From positions 1 through 26,964 of the forward strand of contig DATJPY010000029.1 in NCBI GenBank assembly GCA_035506135.1: a stretch of DNA of 26,964 bases, read 5' to 3'. The notes under the pieces were generated by a model, which did no database searches, was not told where the DNA came from, and saw nothing but the letters and a program-made list of their open reading frames with translations. The DNA comes from DATJPY01 sp035506135 (GTDB taxonomy: Bacteria; Myxococcota_A; UBA9160; PR03). Below, in pieces: positions 23,671 to 26,964 of the stretch (positions within the stretch are counted from its first letter, which is position 1; each line of letters opens with the position of its first letter). A program made the translations under genes and the position numbers.

Positions 23671-24653
23671 GGGCGGGGCCGGCGATCCTCGGGCTGGCGC
23701 TCGCCGCCGCGCTCGCGCTCGGCTGCACGCGGGCCTTCTTCCACCCGGAGCCGGGGCTCCAAGGAACACCCGACCAGATCGGATTCGACTACCGGGACGT
23801 CGTGTTCCAGAGCGACGACGGGGTCCGCCTGCGCGGCTGGCTGGTGCGCGCGCAGCCCGGCCCGGCTCGCGCGACGGTCGTCTTCTTCCATGGCAACGCC
23901 CAGAACGTGAGCGCCCACCTCGGGAACGTGCTCTGGATGTGCGCCGCGGGCTTCGACGTCTTCCTCTTCGACTACCGCGGCTTCGGCCTCTCGGAGGGCT
24001 CGCCCGACCTGGACGGCGCGCGGCGGGACTCCGAAGCCGCGCTTCGGGCGATCCGCTCGCAGCCGGGCGTCGACCCCGAGCGCATCGTCGTCTTCGGACA
24101 GAGCCTGGGCGCCTCGATTGCCCTCTCCGCGGTGGCGCGCACACAGGCCGATGATCCGGTGGTTGCGCTGGTCGCGGACAGCGCCGTCTCGGACTGGAGG
24201 CTGATCACCCGCCAGGTGCTGTCGCGCTGGTGGCTCACCTGGCCGCTGCAGTGGCCGATCTCGCTCCTGGCGCCGACCGAGCCGAGCCCGCTGCGGGCGG
24301 CCGCCTCGCTCGGCGACCTCCCCGTGCTCTTCGTGGCGGGCGACGCCGACGAGGTGGTGCCGCCCGAGCACAGCCGGCGCCTCAAGGCCGCGGCGGGCGA
24401 GCACGCCGAGCTCTGGATCGCGCCGGGGGCTTCTCACATCGCCGCCTTCGCCAACCCGCTCTGGCGACTCCGGCTGGTGGCCTGGATCGAGCGCGCGCTC
24501 GACCAGGCACACCCGAGCGCGGTCGCCGCCGCGGCCGCCGGGATGGGCGCGGAGCCGGCCGGACGCTCGCCATCGGGCCGCGATCGAGCTATTCATTTGC
24601 GGCGGCGCGGGCGGTTGGCAGCGCGAGCTGCGAGCGCTGCGCCGGATTGGTAA
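23667..24653 (+). CDS. alpha/beta-hydrolase lipoprotein
   Basis: A 328-residue enzyme. TTG 23667 overlaps the DUF4105 stop (TTGA). MRAGPAILGLALAAALALGC is a lipoprotein signal with lipobox LALGC and acylated Cys20. The fold is alpha/beta hydrolase of the BEM46/YfhR type: VVFFHGNAQN oxyanion region (71-80), DYRGFGLSEG, nucleophile elbow FGQSLGAS with Ser146, VAGDADEVVPPEH with probable acid D228, and GASHIAAF with His257. The envelope-anchored ester or thioester hydrolase has no known substrate. The last 48 residues are low-complexity and basic and include a hairpin (24618-24640), so they may not be part of the fold. Confidence 0.88.
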   Translation: MRAGPAILGLALAAALALGCTRAFFHPEPGLQGTPDQIGFDYRDVVFQSDDGVRLRGWLVRAQPGPARATVVFFHGNAQNVSAHLGNVLWMCAAGFDVFLFDYRGFGLSEGSPDLDGARRDSEAALRAIRSQPGVDPERIVVFGQSLGASIALSAVARTQADDPVVALVADSAVSDWRLITRQVLSRWWLTWPLQWPISLLAPTEPSPLRAAASLGDLPVLFVAGDADEVVPPEHSRRLKAAAGEHAELWIAPGASHIAAFANPLWRLRLVAWIERALDQAHPSAVAAAAAGMGAEPAGRSPSGRDRAIHLRRRGRLAARAASAAPDW

Positions 24654-24777
24654 GGGTACGAGTACGCTGGCCGATGAGAGGTTTTCGTTGGGGAGGCTGG
24701 CAGACGCGACCGGATCCCGGGCAGGTCGTATCGACCGCGGTTGCGCTGCCCCGTGCAATGGATCGAAAGGAGTCTAC

Positions 24778-25314
24778 GTGACGCGTCTCGGAAAAGTGTT
24801 CGCGATGGGTGCCGGCCTGGCGCTGTTGTCGCTCACGCCGTTCTCGGTCGTGAAGGCGGACCAGGTCGGTGGCGAAGAGGAGATCGTGGTCCCGCCGCAC
24901 TCGCAAGCTCCCACGCCGGAGCCGGTGGTGGTGACCAAGGAAGTGCCGGTGACGGCCCCGCCGCCGCCGTTCGTCGAGATCCAGCGCCACTCGGTGGCGG
25001 CCGGCATCGGCTTCAGCTGGGGCGGCGGAACGGTCTACTACGAAGGGCAGCAGCGGCAGTTCAGCGTGAAGGGCGTGCGCGTCGGCGACATCGGCGCGGA
25101 GAAGATGATCGCCGAGGGCGAGGTGCAGAACCTCGAGCACCTGTCGGACTTCGCGGGTCACTACGTGGCCGTCGAGGCCGGCCTCACCGCGGGCAAGGGC
25201 GCATCGGCGCTCACCATGCGGAACGAGAACGGCGTCGTGATCACCCTTCAGTCGTCGACCGAGGGCCTCGGGCTCACGCTCGGCGCGGAAGGCTTCACGA
25301 TCGCGCTCCAGTAG
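24778..25314 (+). CDS. exported beta-rich protein, unrecognised family
   Basis: A 178-residue protein. GTG 24778 has a perfect AAAGGAG five bases upstream. The signal peptide MTRLGKVFAMGAGLALLSLTP ends near VVKADQ, followed by an acidic/proline linker (EEEIVVPPHSQAPTPEPVVV). The conserved-looking part (about 73-178) is glycine-rich and strand-forming: SVAAGIGFSWGGGTVYYEGQ, FSVKGVRVGDIGAEKMIAEG, VQNLEHLSDFAGHYVAVEAG, MRNENGVVITLQSSTEGLGL. I have the impression of a small exported family with this pattern but cannot name it; EipA/DUF1134 and SYLF do not match. An excellent terminator follows at 25331, so it is a single-gene transcript or the end of one. Confidence 0.82.
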   Translation: MTRLGKVFAMGAGLALLSLTPFSVVKADQVGGEEEIVVPPHSQAPTPEPVVVTKEVPVTAPPPPFVEIQRHSVAAGIGFSWGGGTVYYEGQQRQFSVKGVRVGDIGAEKMIAEGEVQNLEHLSDFAGHYVAVEAGLTAGKGASALTMRNENGVVITLQSSTEGLGLTLGAEGFTIALQ

Positions 25315-25330
25315 CGCGAACGCGTCTCCA

Positions 25331-25377
25331 GAGGACCTCGAGCGGGGCGGCGCCCCGCTCGAGGTCCTCTTTCGTTT
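25331..25377 (+). terminator. intrinsic terminator, perfect 18-bp stem
   Basis: A perfect 18-bp stem (25331-25348 with 25352-25369), loop GGC, is followed by TTTCGTTT. It begins 16 bases after the stop at 25314 and ends that transcript. Confidence 0.9.
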
Positions 25378-25414
25378 CCGTCCAAGGTCACGGCGCCGTC
25401 ATCCGCGTGGCCGT

Positions 25415-25420
25415 TATACT
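25415..25420 (+). promoter_or_regulatory. candidate -10 box (TATACT) of the transglutaminase-like gene
   Basis: TATACT (5 of 6 to consensus) ends 10 bases before ATG 25431, just after the terminator. There is no Shine-Dalgarno sequence, so the mRNA would have a leader of only a few bases. No -35 is convincing. Confidence 0.5.
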
Positions 25421-25430
25421 CGGCTCCGCG

Positions 25431-26147
25431 ATGCGCCCCGCGACGTCGACCCCGCTGCTGCTGGCCCTGGCGCTCGGGTGCGCGACCGGCTCGCACGGAG
25501 GGGCGTCGGCTGGCAAGCACTACGACTTCTTCGCAGCGCCCGTGGCCAACAACGACGACGTCGATCCCTGGTACCCGAAGGTCGTCGAGTGGCAGGGACG
25601 CGCGCAGAAGGACAAGCCCGAGCCGCTCCTGGTGACGCACCGCAGCCTCGCGAACGCCGAGAACACCGGCTGGCTGCGGCTCGAGATGGGCGCTTGGCGC
25701 GAGGAGGAGCGCCGTGCCCTGGCCAAGCGCATCCTCGACTGGACCCAGCACCAGGCGCGCAAGCACTACAAGCTCGATCTCACCAACGATCCGGTCTTCG
25801 ACCACTGGCCGACCGTCGGCGAGCTGCTCGTCGACAACGGCGGCGACTGCGACGCCGTCGACCTGATCGCCTACCAGCTGATGCGGGAGTTCGGGTTTCC
25901 GGCCGACCACCTCTACCGGGCGATCGTGCGGCGAGACCGCGACCGCGCCAACCACATGGTGACGCTCTGGTTCGAGACGGGGGACGATCCCTGGGTGCTC
26001 GATGCCACGGGCGCGATGACCTTCTCGATGCGCCACTTCTCGGAGCTCCCGGGGTGGACGCCGACCAAGGTGTTCAACGAGGACAAGCAGTTCCTTGCGG
26101 TCGAACGCAGCGCGCCTCCGCGGGAGCCCGCGGTCGCCGGCCACTAG
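25431..26147 (+). CDS. transglutaminase-like cysteine proteinase lipoprotein (BTLCP type)
   Basis: A 238-residue lipoprotein: MRPATSTPLLLALALGC with lipobox LALGC (acylated Cys17). The fold is transglutaminase-like: VGELLVDNGGDCDAVDLIAY with Cys140, RDRANHMVTLWFETGDDP with His175, and WVLDATGA with Asp191 make the Cys-His-Asp triad in the order of BTLCP proteins (PF06035). These envelope proteins are predicted proteases; LapG, a relative, cleaves an adhesin under c-di-GMP control, but no LapD- or adhesin-like gene is in this window. A TATACT box is 10 bases upstream and no Shine-Dalgarno sequence is visible. It is followed, 31 bases later, by a large exported protein. Confidence 0.85.
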   Translation: MRPATSTPLLLALALGCATGSHGGASAGKHYDFFAAPVANNDDVDPWYPKVVEWQGRAQKDKPEPLLVTHRSLANAENTGWLRLEMGAWREEERRALAKRILDWTQHQARKHYKLDLTNDPVFDHWPTVGELLVDNGGDCDAVDLIAYQLMREFGFPADHLYRAIVRRDRDRANHMVTLWFETGDDPWVLDATGAMTFSMRHFSELPGWTPTKVFNEDKQFLAVERSAPPREPAVAGH

Positions 26148-26165
26148 AACGGATTTGTCGCCCGC

Positions 26166-26171
26166 TATCCT
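26166..26171 (+). promoter_or_regulatory. candidate -10 box (TATCCT) of a leaderless gene
   Basis: TATCCT ends 7 bases before the GTG at 26179; no Shine-Dalgarno sequence is present. It has the same layout as 4803-4808. No -35 is evident. Confidence 0.4.
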
Positions 26172-26178
26172 GCGCCGC

Positions 26179-26964
26179 GTGCTGAATCCCTGCCGCCGCC
26201 CGATGCTCGCGCTGGCGCTCGCGCTGCTCGCCGCGCGGCCCGCCGCCGCGCTGCCCGACGCGCCGACCCTGCGCGGCTGGGTCGAGGGCTTCAAGGTCTC
26301 CGATCGCGGGCCCTTCGAGGTGATCCGCTGGTTCTGCAACGACGGCACCGTGCGCCCGGCACGCGCCGGCTGCCGCGGCCACGGCGACGGCGTCCAGCAC
26401 GGCGACTGGAACGCACAGGCGCGCGCGCTGCGCGAAGGCGGCTACGAGATCGCCAACGTGCTCGTCGCGCTGCACCCCGAGAGCTTCATCGGCCCACAGG
26501 CCGACCTCGACACCTGGCGCCAGATCCTGCTCGAGCGCTTCCTGATCGGCGCCGACCAGGGCTGGATCTATCGCGGCGCCTGGGGCTACCGCGGCGCGAT
26601 GCAGATCGAGGACGAGGAGGCGGCCGCGCGCAACATCGCGCTCGCCATGCTCGCCGACCCGCGCTGGCGCGACCCCGCGCGCTTCCTGCTCCTGCGCGAG
26701 AGCGTCCGCGTGCTGCCGCTCGCGGTGAACCAGGCCTCGGCGGCGCAGGTGCGCGCCGACGCGCTGAACCTCGCCAACCGGGATGCCGGCTTCGCGGCGC
26801 TGCGCGCCAAGATCCACAGCTTTCCCGACGCCGGCGACGCCGAGCGGGTGCGCCAGTTCGCACGCACGCGCGGGCACCCCGGCCTCGGCGGGAGCTACGA
26901 GTCCCTGGCGAGGTCGATCGAGGCGCTCTACGCGCCGAGCGGCGCCGCCGCCGCGGTGCTCGAG
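26179..26964 (+). CDS. exported protein, 5' part; possibly N-terminal part of a PEP/pyruvate-binding protein
   Basis: The frame runs 262 codons to the window end without a stop. GTG 26179 gives MLNPCRRPMLALALALLAAR then PAAALPDAP, a complete signal peptide with basic n-region; the internal ATG 26203 would lose the basic residues. The mature part begins LRGWVEGFKVSDRGPFEVIR, then WFCNDGTVRP and GHGDGVQHGDWNAQARALRE, followed by helical segments. From memory this beginning occurs in large exported proteins annotated as PEP/pyruvate-binding domain-containing, but the defining domain would lie beyond the window, so the name is tentative. Two cysteines (CN, C in RAGC) sit early in the mature part. 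It may be coexpressed with the lipoprotein peptidase upstream. Confidence 0.7.
   Translation, partial: MLNPCRRPMLALALALLAARPAAALPDAPTLRGWVEGFKVSDRGPFEVIRWFCNDGTVRPARAGCRGHGDGVQHGDWNAQARALREGGYEIANVLVALHPESFIGPQADLDTWRQILLERFLIGADQGWIYRGAWGYRGAMQIEDEEAAARNIALAMLADPRWRDPARFLLLRESVRVLPLAVNQASAAQVRADALNLANRDAGFAALRAKIHSFPDAGDAERVRQFARTRGHPGLGGSYESLARSIEALYAPSGAAAAVLE

Noticed and set aside
24778..25314. Assignment to EipA (DUF1134) or SYLF/YSC84
   Set aside because: The remembered motifs of those families do not match the strands seen here.
1..26964. tRNA, rRNA, CRISPR array, insertion sequence or prophage
   Set aside because: None seen: no regularly spaced repeats, no transposase or integrase motifs, no cloverleaf found by eye. 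A tRNAscan or Rfam run would be the decisive check.

Overview
The window is a GC-rich (clearly above 65% by eye), gene-dense stretch of a bacterial chromosome. It holds 28 protein genes, two of them cut by the window ends, and I see no rRNA, tRNA, CRISPR array, insertion sequence or phage gene. Signal peptides, lipoboxes, a probable outer-membrane barrel and a tripartite-type efflux adaptor show a Gram-negative cell. A Leptospira-type citramalate synthase, a glycolate oxidase GlcDEF set, HAF-repeat and TPR-metallopeptidase proteins and half of all starts being GTG or TTG would fit a high-GC deltaproteobacterial-type lineage (Myxococcota, Binatota or a relative). That placement is inference and low confidence.

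Layout. 1-363 (-): 5' part of an exported HAF-repeat protein. 464-1452 (+): an O-methyltransferase translationally coupled to a small cysteine-rich exported protein. 1516-4778 (+): a tetR-emrA-emrB efflux operon with overlapping genes and a strong palindromic operator on the tetR start codon. 4815-5318 (+): a Nudix hydrolase. 5405-5887 (-) and 5957-6181 (+): a zinc-ribbon protein divergent from a small anchored protein. 6189-7708 (-): an RluA-type pseudouridine synthase followed by a WrbA-like flavodoxin protein. 7758-12608 (+): citramalate synthase coupled to a lipoprotein, then a second, large lipoprotein; neither lipoprotein is recognised. 12633-17720 (-): a TPR-metallopeptidase fusion followed by glcD, glcE and glcF, all overlapping or nearly abutting. 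17959-20639: a MocR/PtsJ-like regulator divergent from an FMN split-barrel protein and a DJ-1/PfpI protein, with two exact 12-bp direct repeats between them. 20652-21059 (-): a small basic coiled-coil protein. 21200-24653 (+): DUF3015 protein, DUF4105 (Lnb-like) outer-membrane protein and an alpha/beta-hydrolase lipoprotein. 24778-26964 (+): an exported beta-rich protein closed by an excellent terminator, a transglutaminase-like lipoprotein, and the start of a large exported protein that runs off the window.

How it works together. Most of the second half concerns the cell envelope. The best candidate for an undescribed system is the DUF3015 / DUF4105 / lipoprotein-hydrolase operon at 21200-24653: an LRAT/NlpC-like Cys-His domain joined to a probable outer-membrane barrel and coupled to an acylated hydrolase. 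Other points worth attention are the metallopeptidase leading the glycolate oxidase operon, the MocR repeat array, and a recurring TANNNT box placed 6-10 bases before start codons of genes that lack a Shine-Dalgarno sequence, which suggests leaderless mRNAs.
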